A stretch of DNA of 64,000 bases. Origin: Psychrobacter glacincola (GTDB lineage Bacteria > Pseudomonadota > Gammaproteobacteria > Pseudomonadales > Moraxellaceae). The stretch spans positions 28,836 through 92,835 of the forward strand of contig NZ_CAJGZK010000012.1 of NCBI RefSeq assembly GCF_904846215.1. The letters are read 5' to 3'. A program made the translations under genes and the position numbers. Position 1 is the first letter of the stretch. Every line of letters starts with the position of its first letter. The notes beneath the pieces are model-generated. The model did no database searches, had not been told where the DNA came from, and saw only the letters and a program-made list of their open reading frames with translations. Shown in pieces: positions 18,522 through 27,901 of this stretch.

Positions 18522-20006
18522 ATGCACCACGTTAAACAGCTCATCAATGGTCAATTTGTCGACTCAAACACTGACGAATGGATTGATATCACCGATCCTG
18601 CCACTCAAGAAGTCATCGCCAAAGTACCGCAAACGACTGACGATGAAATAAACCAAGCCGTTGCAGCAGCAAAGACCGCTTTTCAAACCTGGCGCAAAAC
18701 ACCAATTACCACACGTGCGCGTATATTTTTGAAGTATCAGGCACTAATTCGTGAGCACATGGATGAGCTGGCAGAAATCTTGACTGCAGAGCAGGGCAAA
18801 ACCATTGCCGATGCGCGTGGGGATGTATTCCGTGGGTTAGAAGTGGTGGAGCACGCAGCAGGGATTGCCAACTTACAGATTGGTGATTTCGTTGAAAACG
18901 TTGCTTCAGGCGTTGACACTTATAGTATCTGGCAGCCGCTAGGTGTCTGTGCTGGTATCACGCCATTTAACTTTCCAGCGATGATTCCACTATGGATGTT
19001 CCCAATGGCGATTGCCACCGGCAATACTTTTATCCTAAAACCATCTGAGCAAGATCCAATGGTCACGATGCGTTTGGTTGAGCTTGCTATCGAAGCTGGC
19101 GTACCTGAAGGCGTACTAAACGTGGTACATGGCGGCAAAGCAACCGTCGATGCGATTTGTGATCATCCTGATATTAAAGCGGTCTCTTTTGTCGGCTCCA
19201 CCAACGTCGGTAAACACGTCTATGAGCGCGCCAGTCAGTCAGGTAAACGTGCGCAGTGTATGATGGGCGCTAAAAATCATGGCGTTATTTTACCTGATGC
19301 CAATAAAGAGCAGACGCTCAATCAGTTAGCAGGTGCAGCATTTGGTGCTGCTGGTCAACGTTGTATGGCACTGTCTGTCGTTGTGCTGGTTGGCGCAGCA
19401 GGTGAGTGGATTGATGATATCAAAGCCAAAGCAGAAGGCTTAATCGTCTCAGCTGGCAAAAATGATAAAGACTTAGGTCCGCTGATTTCTCCTGCCGCAA
19501 AAGCGCGCGTTGAGCATTTGATTGGCACAGGGGTAGAAGAAGGCGCAAGTTTGATTCTTGATGGTCGCGGTATTACCGTTGAGGGCTATGAGAAGGGTAA
19601 CTTCGTTGGCCCTACTATCTTTGATAACGTCACCGCAGACATGCAAATCTACAAAGAAGAAATCTTTGGTCCAGTATTATGTATCATGCGTGCCAATAGC
19701 TTGGATGAAGCGATTGAGCTGCTTAATGCCAATCCACATGGTAATGGCACGGCAATATTTACCCAGTCAGGCGCTGCTGCCCATAAATTCCAACAAGATG
19801 TACAGGTCGGTCAAATCGGTATCAACTTGCCGATTCCTGTGCCATTACCGATGTTCTCATTCTCAGGCTCACGTGCTAGTAAGCTTGGTGATCTCGGTCC
19901 TTATGGCAAGCAGGCGGTGCAATTTTATACCCAAACCAAGACCGTTACGGCACGTTGGTTTGATGATGAGGCAAGTCGCGGCGTTAATACGACTATTTCA
20001 ATTTAA
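18522..20006 (+). CDS. mmsA: Methylmalonate-semialdehyde dehydrogenase (CoA-acylating)
   Basis: A 494-residue aldehyde dehydrogenase. It converts methylmalonate semialdehyde to propionyl-CoA in valine catabolism. Signatures: [20 protein letters not shown] (about 140-160), [16 protein letters not shown] for NAD binding, and the catalytic Cys in [12 protein letters not shown]. The C-terminal [20 protein letters not shown] is the usual MmsA ending. Length matches the family (about 500). It heads the valine cluster, separated from the next gene by a MITE. Confidence 0.95.
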   Translation: MHHVKQLINGQFVDSNTDEWIDITDPATQEVIAKVPQTTDDEINQAVAAAKTAFQTWRKTPITTRARIFLKYQALIREHMDELAEILTAEQGKTIADARGDVFRGLEVVEHAAGIANLQIGDFVENVASGVDTYSIWQPLGVCAGITPFNFPAMIPLWMFPMAIATGNTFILKPSEQDPMVTMRLVELAIEAGVPEGVLNVVHGGKATVDAICDHPDIKAVSFVGSTNVGKHVYERASQSGKRAQCMMGAKNHGVILPDANKEQTLNQLAGAAFGAAGQRCMALSVVVLVGAAGEWIDDIKAKAEGLIVSAGKNDKDLGPLISPAAKARVEHLIGTGVEEGASLILDGRGITVEGYEKGNFVGPTIFDNVTADMQIYKEEIFGPVLCIMRANSLDEAIELLNANPHGNGTAIFTQSGAAAHKFQQDVQVGQIGINLPIPVPLPMFSFSGSRASKLGDLGPYGKQAVQFYTQTKTVTARWFDDEASRGVNTTISI

Positions 20007-20030
20007 GGTTAATGCCTTATATTTGTGTTA

Positions 20031-20168
20031 TATAGTCAGGGAAAAGTAATATCGATACATCAAGTACTGCTGATATTAATTTTTCTTGCTTGCTGTGCCT
20101 ACGCAGACAGAGGCTGCGAAAAATTTATACCAGCAGCACTGTAGCGTTTTTGAGATATTTTAACTATA
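20031..20168 (+). repeat. MITE-like element, copy 6 (subfamily A, full length)
   Basis: 138 bp from TATAGTCAGG to TTAACTATA, nearly identical to copy 1. Inner arms AGTACTGCTGATATTAATTT and AAATTTATACCAGCAGCACT are largely complementary. It lies between mmsA and the acyl-CoA dehydrogenase gene. Confidence 0.92.
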
Positions 20169-20311
20169 GCAGCAATTTTACTTAGCGTTTTTTAGAAAAA
20201 GCATGATTTTATGATTGTCGTTATGCCGCTGCTATACTATATAAGCGATATTAAAGTGATAACCTCAAACCTAATTCACCATATTTGCTCTGCAAGCCCA
20301 AGGATGACCTT

Positions 20312-21472
20312 ATGGATTTTTCATTGACTGATGACCAAATCGCCTTTCGTCAAACTGCCAGACAGTTTGCGCAAAAAGAGCTAAAGCCAAACTCGGCTGA
20401 GTGGGATCGTACCTCGCACTTTCCAATTGATGTGATTAAGAAATCAGGGGAGCTTGGTTTTTTGGGACTCTATACCAATCCAGAATATGATGGTTTGGGT
20501 TTACCGCGCTTAGATTCTGCCATGGTTTTTGAAGAGCTGGCATGGGGCGATACGGCTGTTGCTGCCTATATAAGTATTCATAATATGGCAAGCTGGATGA
20601 TTGGTGAATTTGGTAGCGATGCGTTGTGCAAAAAATATTTGCCGAATATGGTCAGTGGTGAATGGCTTGGCAGTTATTGCTTAACCGAACCCAATGCTGG
20701 TTCTGATGCGGCGTCACTACGCACCAAAGCCGATAAGCAAGGCGAGTATTATGTGCTCAACGGTGAAAAAACCTTTATCTCAGGCGCAGGCTCAACCGAT
20801 GTGTTAGTGGTCATGGCTCGTACCGGCGGTGCAGGACCAAAAGGTATTTCAGCGTTCGTTGTTGACGCCGACAGCGCTGGTATCGAATATGGCAAAAACG
20901 AGCATAAAATGGGCTGGAAAGCGCAGCCAACGCGAGCAATTAGTTTTAAAGATGTCAAGGTGCCAGCAGAGAATCTCATCGGCGAAGAAGGACAAGGCTT
21001 TCGTATCGCTATGAAGGGCTTAGATGGTGGTCGTATCAATATCGGTATTTGCGCTGTTGGTACAGCACAGTCAGCGCTCGAGACAGCAACCAATTATGTG
21101 CAAGAACGTAGCCAGTTTGGCAGCCCGATTGCCGGCTTACAATCAGTACAGTTTAAGCTTGCTGATATGCTGACTCAAACCATTACCGCACGGCAAATGC
21201 TCTATCTAGCAGCCAATAAAGTTGATAATAAGGATGCGCAAGCGTCTACTTATTGTGCGATGGCAAAGCGATTATCGACTGATCTTTGCTTCGATGTCGC
21301 TAATGAAGCCCTACAATTACATGGTGGTTATGGTTATCTAAACGAATATCCACTTGAGCGTCATGTCCGTGATTTGCGTGTGCATCAAATTTTAGAAGGC
21401 ACCAATGAGATTATGCGCGTGATTGTCTCGCGCCAGCTACTACAAGACGATGCGCTAAGCCAGTTACGTTAA
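20312..21472 (+). CDS. Acyl-CoA dehydrogenase, probably isobutyryl-CoA dehydrogenase
   Basis: A 386-residue FAD enzyme, from the ATG at 20312 with AAGGATGACC upstream. Motifs: YCLTEPNAGSDAASL (about 125-140), the GWKAQPTRAISF region, ERSQFGSPIAGLQSVQFKLA, and LEGTNEIMRVIVSRQLL at the C-terminus. Position inside an mmsA/hydrolase/mmsB cluster points to isobutyryl-CoA as substrate (isobutyryl-CoA to methacrylyl-CoA, the first dehydrogenation in valine breakdown). Substrate is inferred from context. Confidence 0.88.
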   Translation: MDFSLTDDQIAFRQTARQFAQKELKPNSAEWDRTSHFPIDVIKKSGELGFLGLYTNPEYDGLGLPRLDSAMVFEELAWGDTAVAAYISIHNMASWMIGEFGSDALCKKYLPNMVSGEWLGSYCLTEPNAGSDAASLRTKADKQGEYYVLNGEKTFISGAGSTDVLVVMARTGGAGPKGISAFVVDADSAGIEYGKNEHKMGWKAQPTRAISFKDVKVPAENLIGEEGQGFRIAMKGLDGGRINIGICAVGTAQSALETATNYVQERSQFGSPIAGLQSVQFKLADMLTQTITARQMLYLAANKVDNKDAQASTYCAMAKRLSTDLCFDVANEALQLHGGYGYLNEYPLERHVRDLRVHQILEGTNEIMRVIVSRQLLQDDALSQLR

Positions 21473-21538
21473 TCACTTTATATGAATAAATAACTCGCCG
21501 ATTCGAATGTATAAATAAAGCAATTTTATAGAAAATTA

Positions 21539-21683
21539 TATAGTCAGTCCTAAATAAAAAAAGTACAACTATTGTCAGGCGCTACTGGTGTAAATTTTAC
21601 TTGCTTGCTGTGCCTGCGCAGACAGAGGCTGCGCAAAATTTATCCCAGTAGCGCTGTATTTATTTAATAGTGGAACGACTATA
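21539..21683 (+). repeat. MITE-like element, copy 7 (subfamily B, full length)
   Basis: 145 bp from TATAGTCAGTCCTAAATAAA to CGACTATA. The inner arms CGCTACTGGTGTAAATTTT and AAAATTTATCCCAGTAGCG pair around the core CTTGCTTGCTGTGCCTGCGC. The right terminus lies 13 bp before the start of the broken hydratase gene. Confidence 0.9.
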
Positions 21684-21696
21684 ACAAGGATGTTCC

Positions 21697-22006
21697 ATGA
21701 CGGATTATACCAACTTAAAACTATCGATTGATGGTCATACTGCCACACTCACAAACAATAATCCACCTGCTCATACTTGGACGATGGACAGTCTAAAGGC
21801 GCTTAAGCAGTTAATTACTGACCTTAATGCCAATGATGATATCTACGCAGTGTAAATGACTGATTCAAGCTGCTAGAAATATACCGCCTGCGCAAAACCT
21901 TGTCGATGAGCGTGAAGCATTTGTGAAGTTGTTCGACACCATGGATCAGCGTGAAGGCGTGCAAGCCTTCTTAGAGAAGCATAAGCCTGTTTGGCAAAAT
22001 AAATAG
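21697..22006 (+). pseudogene. Enoyl-CoA hydratase with large internal deletion
   Basis: An ATG at 21697 opens 52 codons (MTDYTNLKLSIDGHTATLTN, DDIYAV) ending in TAA at 21853-21855, which reads as the N-terminus of a crotonase-fold hydratase. Immediately after, a second frame carries a typical hydratase C-terminus (NIPPAQNLVDEREAF, KLFDTMDQREGVQAFLEKHK, PVWQNK) ending at 22006. Only about 100 of an expected 255-260 residues remain, so the central catalytic part is gone. In this cluster it would have hydrated methacrylyl-CoA. AAGGATGTTCC precedes the ATG. Confidence 0.85.
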
Positions 22007-22066
22007 AGCTTACTGCTTTATTTTTAAGCATAATATTTTTTCATTTAATTTTTGTAGGTCAATTTT

Positions 22067-23305
22067 ATGACAGCAGCTATAGAAGGCAAGCCAGAAGCGC
22101 CAGTATTATTCAGCACCGAACCGACAGATTGTGGTCACCTTATTGGGATAATGACATTAAATACACCCAAATCGCTCAATGCCTTGAGCGTTGAGATGTG
22201 TCAATTATTATCACAGCAACTAGAGCAGTGGGAAAGTGATGAACAAGTGGTGGCACTGCTATTAAAAGGCTCAGGCGATAAGGCATTTTGTGCGGGCGGT
22301 GATATACGTAAGCTCTATGACAGTATGTCTATAAATGCACCGCTGCCAAATCCATACGCCACAGAGTTTTTTGGTAATGAATACAGCCTTTATCGACAAA
22401 TGCACTTTTACTCGAAACCATTAATACTTTGGGGCGATGGCATTATCATGGGTGGCGGCATGGGGCTGATGGCTGGTTGTAGTCATCGACTGGTTACCGA
22501 GCGCACCCGCTTTGCCATGCCAGAGATTACTATTGGGCTATTTCCTGATGCTTCTGGCAGTTGGTTCTTGCAGCGTATGCCTGCGAAAACAGGTTTGTTT
22601 TTGGGGCTAACGGGTGCGATGTGTAATGGTAGTGATGCTCTATTAGCCAATCTTGCAGAATATGCCGTTGCCAGTTCTGATTATGATGCCATCATGCAGC
22701 GCTTAAAACAGAGTAATTGGCAATCGCTAGCTGACAGCACAGATAAATGTCATAACCGTCATCATAACAGCGCCTACAGTATCGTCAGCCGTGCACTCGC
22801 GGCGCAACCGGTAGCCGAATTGCCTGCTAGTAAATTGGCAACTTATTGGCATCCTATCCAGCAGTTGATGAATAGCGGCGGCTTAGGTGACATCGATGCG
22901 CTATTACAAAGTGACGAGGCGCTCGCACAGATAGATAAAGAATTTTCAGAAGACAGCTGGACACAGCGAGCAGTAGCAACCTACCGACAGGGTTGTCCGG
23001 TGACTGCCGCCTTGACCTATGCGCTATATCATAAAGTGACTGATTTATCATTAGAGCAAGTGCTGTATCTAGAGACCAATGTTGCCGTACATTGCGCGGC
23101 CAATCCTGATTTTAAAGAAGGCGTGCGGGCGTTATTGATTGATAAAGACCGCAATCCACAATGGTCACGCACGTTAGCTGAGTGTCTCAGCCCTGAAGGA
23201 CAAGAATATATTGAGCAGCACTTTACCAATCCTTATACGAAAGGCGCGCATCCTTTAGGCGATTGGCTTAGCGATACAGCATTGGGTAATGAAGCGGTTC
23301 GCTAG
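22067..23305 (+). CDS. 3-Hydroxyisobutyryl-CoA hydrolase
   Basis: A 412-residue crotonase-superfamily protein that releases 3-hydroxyisobutyrate from its CoA ester in valine catabolism. It is longer than an enoyl-CoA hydratase, as expected for the HIBCH family. Signatures: TPKSLNALSVEMCQLL, AFCAGGDIRKLYDS (oxyanion region), DGIIMGGGMGLMAGCSHRLV, and the catalytic-region MPEITIGLFPDASGSWFL. It lies between the hydratase pseudogene and mmsB. Confidence 0.9.
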   Translation: MTAAIEGKPEAPVLFSTEPTDCGHLIGIMTLNTPKSLNALSVEMCQLLSQQLEQWESDEQVVALLLKGSGDKAFCAGGDIRKLYDSMSINAPLPNPYATEFFGNEYSLYRQMHFYSKPLILWGDGIIMGGGMGLMAGCSHRLVTERTRFAMPEITIGLFPDASGSWFLQRMPAKTGLFLGLTGAMCNGSDALLANLAEYAVASSDYDAIMQRLKQSNWQSLADSTDKCHNRHHNSAYSIVSRALAAQPVAELPASKLATYWHPIQQLMNSGGLGDIDALLQSDEALAQIDKEFSEDSWTQRAVATYRQGCPVTAALTYALYHKVTDLSLEQVLYLETNVAVHCAANPDFKEGVRALLIDKDRNPQWSRTLAECLSPEGQEYIEQHFTNPYTKGAHPLGDWLSDTALGNEAVR

Positions 23306-23309
23306 CCAT

Positions 23310-23446
23310 ACATAGTCGGTCCTAAATAAAAGAAATACAAATGTTATAAGGTACTACTGGGGTTAATTTTTCTTGCTTGCTGTGCCTACGCAGACAGAGG
23401 CTGCGAATCATTAACCCCAGTAGTGCTGTACCCTTTTAGAAGTGGA
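23310..23446 (+). repeat. MITE-like element, copy 8 (subfamily B, right end eroded)
   Basis: It starts CATAGTCGGTCCTAAATAAA (one base different at the terminus). The inner arms GGTACTACTGGGGTTAATTT and ATTAACCCCAGTAGTGCTGTA pair well around an intact core. The right outer arm ends AGTGGATTA without the ACTATA terminus. It is located between the hydrolase and mmsB. Confidence 0.85.
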
Positions 23447-23498
23447 TTAAATAAAAAATTAAAACTAATTGCATAAGCAATCATCAAGGAGCGATGAG

Positions 23499-24464
23499 AT
23501 GGATACAAAGGATACAGATTCAAGTAATACAACTATGACTGATAATGATGGTAAGATAGCAAAGCCAAATATCGCCTTTATCGGACTTGGTAATATGGGC
23601 GCACCAATGGCGGAGAACTTGTTAAAGGCAGGTTATGCGTTATCTGTATATGACTTATCTGCAGAGGCGACCCAGCGCTTAGCACAATCAGGCGCAAGTG
23701 TCGCGGATAGCCCAAAAGATGCCGCACGCAATGCCCGAGTGGTTATCAGTATGCTACCCGCAGGCAAACACGTTCATTCTGTTTATTTAGGAGAAGGCAG
23801 TACTGACGGTCTGCTTGTAAGCTTACCGAAAGGCACATTGGTCATTGATAGCAGTACCATCGCCGCCGCTGATGCTAGATTAGTGGCAGAAGCAGCAAGC
23901 AAGCTTGGTATAGACTTCCTGGATGCGCCTGTCTCTGGTGGTACGGGCGGTGCTATTGCAGGCAGTCTGACTTTTATCGTTGGTGGCGACGATGACGCCT
24001 TTGCCAAAGCCGAGACAATACTTGCTGTCATGGGCAAAAATATCTTCCATGCAGGCGAGCACGGTGCCGGACAAGTCGCAAAAATATGCAATAACATGCT
24101 GTTAGGTATTCTGATGGCAGGAACGGCAGAAGCGATTAATTTAGGCGTTAAAAACGGCTTAGATCCGAAAGTACTATCAGACATCATGCTGCAAAGCTCT
24201 GGTCGTAACTGGACACTCGAGGTCTATAATCCTTATCCGCAAGTCATGGAAAATGTCCCATCGAGCAATGGCTATCGAGGCGGCTTTATGAGTAAGTTGA
24301 TGCAAAAAGACCTTAATCTTGCCATGCAGACCGCTCAAGATACCAATGTGGATACGCCAATGGGTGCCAAAGCAACAGAGCTCTATGAAGCGCATACCGT
24401 CGAGAATGGCGATAGGGATTTTTCTAGTATTATGGCGCGTTACGACAGCTCTGCATTGTCTTAA
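23499..24464 (+). CDS. mmsB: 3-Hydroxyisobutyrate dehydrogenase
   Basis: A 321-residue NAD-dependent beta-hydroxyacid dehydrogenase that oxidises 3-hydroxyisobutyrate to methylmalonate semialdehyde. The Rossmann motif is FIGLGNMGAPMAENLLKAGY, followed by the substrate region DAPVSGGTGGAIAGSLTF and catalytic Lys in GQVAKICNNMLLG. The start is the ATG at 23499, 7 bp after AAGGAG; a TTG 30 bp upstream would bury that ribosome site. The N-terminus has about 28 extra polar residues before the Rossmann fold. It is last in the valine cluster. Confidence 0.93.
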   Translation: MDTKDTDSSNTTMTDNDGKIAKPNIAFIGLGNMGAPMAENLLKAGYALSVYDLSAEATQRLAQSGASVADSPKDAARNARVVISMLPAGKHVHSVYLGEGSTDGLLVSLPKGTLVIDSSTIAAADARLVAEAASKLGIDFLDAPVSGGTGGAIAGSLTFIVGGDDDAFAKAETILAVMGKNIFHAGEHGAGQVAKICNNMLLGILMAGTAEAINLGVKNGLDPKVLSDIMLQSSGRNWTLEVYNPYPQVMENVPSSNGYRGGFMSKLMQKDLNLAMQTAQDTNVDTPMGAKATELYEAHTVENGDRDFSSIMARYDSSALS

Positions 24465-24482
24465 ATTATTTCATATATAAAT

Positions 24483-24523
24483 AAAAAAAGGTCTGCATTA
24501 TCACAATAGTGCAGACCTTTTTT
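24483..24523. terminator. Intrinsic terminator between mmsB and the IclR gene
   Basis: Stem GGTCTGCATTAT/ATAGTGCAGACC with a short loop, flanked by A7 and T6. It sits between convergent genes and can serve both. Confidence 0.9.
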
Positions 24524-24542
24524 GGCTCATATATGACGGCAG

Positions 24543-25301
24543 TTAACTGGGCAGCTCATAGACCAGCGACTGAATGTCTTGTGCTGCTTTTTGCAGTTGT
24601 GGGACATGGGTTAAGAGGTCATCTAAAGACACCCGTATGGTTGGTGCATGCACATACAGCGAAGCGAGGTAGCGTGATTTTGTATCCCGTATCGGTACGG
24701 CGATTGCCACCATCTCAGAGATAAACTCTTCGTTATCGATACCTATGCCTGTTTCAGCGATACGGTCAAGCTCAGCATTTAATGCATCGATATCGGTGAT
24801 GGTGTTTTTGGTGAACTTATCTAGTGGTAAATTTTGCAGTATCTTTTCGCGGCTTGCGCTTGATAATTGACTCAAATACAGCTTGCCGGTTGCTGTACAC
24901 CACATCGGTGATTTTGCGCCCACTGGTAGATAAATCTGTAACGGCAAGGTCGTTTTTGCGCGGTTGGTATAGATCATATTCATATGATAAGGAACGCCAA
25001 TACCGCACGTTTCCTTAAGTTCATCAACCAGATTTTGCAAAATCATTTGCCGCTCATTGAAGAATAGTCGCTGCTGCCAAAGCTCGACACTTAAATTGCG
25101 CACCCGCTTGCCCGGTATAATGCCACCACCAATATCGACAGTCACAAACCCTTCATCAACCAGATTTTGAATCAATCGATGGATGGTCGGCTTTGGAATA
25201 TCAAGCTTCTGCGACAGCTCAAGTGGCGAGAGTGACTTGGAGGCGTAAGACACTGCCTCGATAATCTCTAGCACACGGGTAATCGACGATACTTTTGGCA
25301 T
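24543..25301 (-). CDS. IclR-family transcriptional regulator
   Basis: A 252-residue regulator. The N-terminal winged HTH (LSPLELSQKLDIPKPTIHRL, about residues 20-40) and C-terminal effector domain (IGIDNEEFISEMVAIAVPI) are typical of IclR. It lies convergent to and directly after the valine cluster, so control of mmsA-mmsB genes by an acyl-CoA or hydroxyacid pathway intermediate is a reasonable inference, not shown by the sequence. Confidence 0.88.
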   Translation of the reverse strand: MPKVSSITRVLEIIEAVSYASKSLSPLELSQKLDIPKPTIHRLIQNLVDEGFVTVDIGGGIIPGKRVRNLSVELWQQRLFFNERQMILQNLVDELKETCGIGVPYHMNMIYTNRAKTTLPLQIYLPVGAKSPMWCTATGKLYLSQLSSASREKILQNLPLDKFTKNTITDIDALNAELDRIAETGIGIDNEEFISEMVAIAVPIRDTKSRYLASLYVHAPTIRVSLDDLLTHVPQLQKAAQDIQSLVYELPS

Positions 25302-25943
25302 ATATGTGACTCAATAAGAATAAAAAAATAAAGCAGGTAGCTACCCTATAACGGATATAATCCTAGTACAAAATAGAGTAGAACAATCAAGGCGATAAGG
25401 CTAAAAATGAATAAGTATAAAGGCATACAGCAATTGGCTTATTGGATCTAATTTAGCACAATATAACCCTTAGACACGCCTAACTCTTATTATATAGCAG
25501 CGTGTTTACCTTGCGTGGATTTATATCCAAATTATCTGGGAATCTAGGTATTTTTGAGCAATATTAGATACGTTCAGTCACAAAGTACAACAATCTGTAG
25601 TAATTAACTCTATAACTGTTATTGCGTTCTTTCTTAAGATGCTTCATCATGCAGACATATTTTGTAATACCTTTACATGAGCGTTAATTAGTTCAACAAT
25701 CATGTGTAGGCTGCGCGGTGGCTTTAATAGCATTGTGTAACAAAAGGGCGAAGTATTGCGGGCGGGTATAGTAATTATTACAATATCTATGCAATCTTTA
25801 CATAATGGCAAATAAAAAGTGCGTCTTTAGGGGTGACTTTTTGAACCAAAATTGTTTTAATCCTCGCATCAAAATGATTGTTTAAAAAAGTTAGATTTTC
25901 ATTTTTTTATGGGCGTGTTATTTCATACTTCAGGAGAGTAATC
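25302..25943. other. Long intergenic region, no gene seen
   Basis: 642 bp of AT-rich sequence between divergent iclR-type and YfaZ-like genes. It must hold their promoters. I could not identify a confident operator, RNA gene or repeat. Confidence 0.5.
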
Positions 25944-26813
25944 ATGAAACTTATTCAATTAACAGCAATTACTGCTGCCGTTTTAGCCTCAACTGCTGCT
26001 CTTGCAGCTGATCCAGTGATCGTCATCGATGGTAATAACGCTGTTGTATACGAAGCTGAGCCAGTAGCGGTTGCTTATCAAGCAGACGCCGGTTATGCCT
26101 ACAATGCAGATGCTGGCGTGTTACGTAACACAACTGGCGCAGTCGTTGGTGGTACTAAGACTTTCTTCCAAACTGTTACTCATCCAGCAGCGATCAGCGC
26201 TGAAGTTGGTACATTAGGTTACGGTGCTAACATAGGTTATGCACTTAACGACAAGACTGAACTACAAGCTGGTTGGGCAGGTGGCGATGTTGCTGATTTA
26301 TTCGGCGGTGACTTTGATGCAAACGATGTAAACTACGAAGTAGAGACTGATTTTAGCAACCCGTACCTAGGCGTACAATTACGTCCTATGGCGAACTGGT
26401 TTACAGTAGGTGCTGGTATCATTGTTCCTGATAACGAAATTAACGTAACTTCTAACCCTAATGGTGGCGTTTATAAAGTTGACGGCAAACAATATAATGC
26501 AGACGATGTAGGTACTTTAAAAGGTAGCCTTGAGCACCGTAACACGCTAGCTCCTTATGCTACTATCGGCTTCCGTCCTAACATTACTAACAACTTTGGT
26601 TTGTTCGGCGAGATAGGTGCTGCATATATGGGTAAAACTGATGCAGAAGTTAGCACTGTTGGTGGCTCGAATGGTTTTATTAGAGATGAGAATGGCGTTG
26701 TAACAGGCGAAACTTCAGCAAGCGTTGCTAATAAAGCTGAAAAAGAATTAGAAGATGAAAACTATGTCGAATGGTTACCAATTGTTAAAGTTGGTGCAAC
26801 TTACCGCTTCTAA
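25944..26813 (+). CDS. YfaZ-family outer membrane beta-barrel protein
   Basis: About 289 residues from the ATG at 25944 (CAGGAGAG upstream). The signal peptide is clear (MKLIQLTAITAAVLASTAAL, cleavage after ALAA). The rest alternates polar and hydrophobic residues as in a beta-barrel and ends in VGATYRF, with a C-terminal Phe as outer membrane proteins usually have. Segments such as AEVGTLGYGANIGYALND and APYATIGFRPNITNNFGLFG fit the YfaZ domain. Function is not known. The longer reading from 25878 lacks a ribosome site. Confidence 0.82.
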   Translation: MKLIQLTAITAAVLASTAALAADPVIVIDGNNAVVYEAEPVAVAYQADAGYAYNADAGVLRNTTGAVVGGTKTFFQTVTHPAAISAEVGTLGYGANIGYALNDKTELQAGWAGGDVADLFGGDFDANDVNYEVETDFSNPYLGVQLRPMANWFTVGAGIIVPDNEINVTSNPNGGVYKVDGKQYNADDVGTLKGSLEHRNTLAPYATIGFRPNITNNFGLFGEIGAAYMGKTDAEVSTVGGSNGFIRDENGVVTGETSASVANKAEKELEDENYVEWLPIVKVGATYRF

Positions 26814-26857
26814 TTTAATAACAGCTTTAATGTTGTTGTTAACAGAAGAATAAGTAC

Positions 26858-26889
26858 GAAAAAACGATCCTCTTGAGGGTCGTTTTTTT
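26858..26889 (+). terminator. Intrinsic terminator of the YfaZ-like gene
   Basis: Stem ACGATCCT/AGGGTCGT, loop CTTG, preceded by an A run and followed by seven T. Confidence 0.88.
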
Positions 26890-26907
26890 ATGTCTAAAAT
26901 AAAGTAA

Positions 26908-27046
26908 TATAGTCAGTGAAGAGTAATATCGACACATTATGTATTGCTGGTATCAATTTTTCTTGTTTGCTGTGCCCATGCAGACAGAGGCTGCAAAAAA
27001 ATTTGTACCAGCAGTACCGTAGCGTTTTTAGGGTATTTTGACTATA
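26908..27046 (+). repeat. MITE-like element, copy 9 (subfamily A, full length)
   Basis: 139 bp with perfect terminal inverted repeats TATAGTCA/TGACTATA. The inner arms GTATTGCTGGTA and TACCAGCAGTAC pair; the core is TGTTTGCTGTGCCCATGCAG. It lies between convergent genes (YfaZ-like and phosphopantetheinyl transferase). Confidence 0.93.
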
Positions 27047-27078
27047 GCTGTCATTTGCTATCTGGCACTTTGTATTTC

Positions 27079-27786
27079 TTAATAAACAATGACGGTTTGT
27101 TGCGAGGGAATAACAGCAATACGATAACCGCTATTATCGTCAGTTATCGCAAGCAAAGGAATACTGTCTGTAGAGTGCTTGATTAAGTTAGGAATAATAG
27201 CGGTGTAATCCATGCCCAAACCTTGAGCAAGCGTATATTGATGTATCTTTATAAAGCTCTCTTTTATTTGCCAAAGCCGTTTGATGACATTATCACGCTT
27301 TATGATTGGCATGTCTTGCAAGATAGCGAGCTCCTTTGGGTGATAGAACCGCTTTGCTACCTGCCATTTCACTTCTTTGACTTCGATATCGATACCCGAT
27401 GCACGCTGGCGACTGAGAATGACAGCGACCTTGACGTATGGGTTATCCGAGTTTTCTATATCATTTTGCATGCGAGTAGCATTTTTATTACTGCCACTGC
27501 TATGGCTAAAACACACGTAATATTGGCTATGGGTCAGTCGATAAGGAAAGCTTGATTCATCCAAAATATCGACGATAGCCAGTTTTTTTAGCAATGCCTG
27601 CAATAATAGTCGTACACCTGCACGTTGCTGCTGACGTTGGTTATAAGCAATTTGAGAGGCAGATAAGCAAGGATTGTTTTTTTGAATGTCGCAATAGGGA
27701 GCACGCAATTGAGCAGTCGCACACCATGTCATTGTCATGGGATCGAGCTCGGTATAGTTAGTATCATGTAGCATTAAGTTTTGCAT
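27079..27786 (-). CDS. 4'-Phosphopantetheinyl transferase (Sfp/EntD superfamily)
   Basis: A 235-residue enzyme that moves phosphopantetheine from CoA to a carrier protein. Key motifs: GIDIEV (Mg/CoA-binding Asp and Glu, about residue 134) and WQIKESFIK (about 173), with YVCFSHSSG before them. No synthase or peptide synthetase gene lies nearby, so it could serve a distant cluster or a general carrier protein. Divergence is high outside the motifs. Confidence 0.85.
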   Translation of the reverse strand: MQNLMLHDTNYTELDPMTMTWCATAQLRAPYCDIQKNNPCLSASQIAYNQRQQQRAGVRLLLQALLKKLAIVDILDESSFPYRLTHSQYYVCFSHSSGSNKNATRMQNDIENSDNPYVKVAVILSRQRASGIDIEVKEVKWQVAKRFYHPKELAILQDMPIIKRDNVIKRLWQIKESFIKIHQYTLAQGLGMDYTAIIPNLIKHSTDSIPLLAITDDNSGYRIAVIPSQQTVIVY

Positions 27787-27840
27787 AGTTTGTGTATTGT
27801 AGAAACTTATGGTTCATATCGCGATTTATTTTAGCCTAAC

Positions 27841-27872
27841 AAAAAGCCCAACAATAGGTTTGTTGGGCTTTT
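27841..27872 (-). terminator. Intrinsic terminator of pal
   Basis: Stem AAAAGCCCAACAA/TTGTTGGGCTTTT with a short loop, on the 3' side of pal (minus strand). Confidence 0.88.
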
Positions 27873-27901
27873 CAATGCTTATCATGTCTTATGCTATATG
27901 C

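Noticed and set aside
25878..25943. Longer YfaZ-like reading
   Set aside because: It would place 22 residues before a perfect signal peptide; the ATG at 25944 has the ribosome site.
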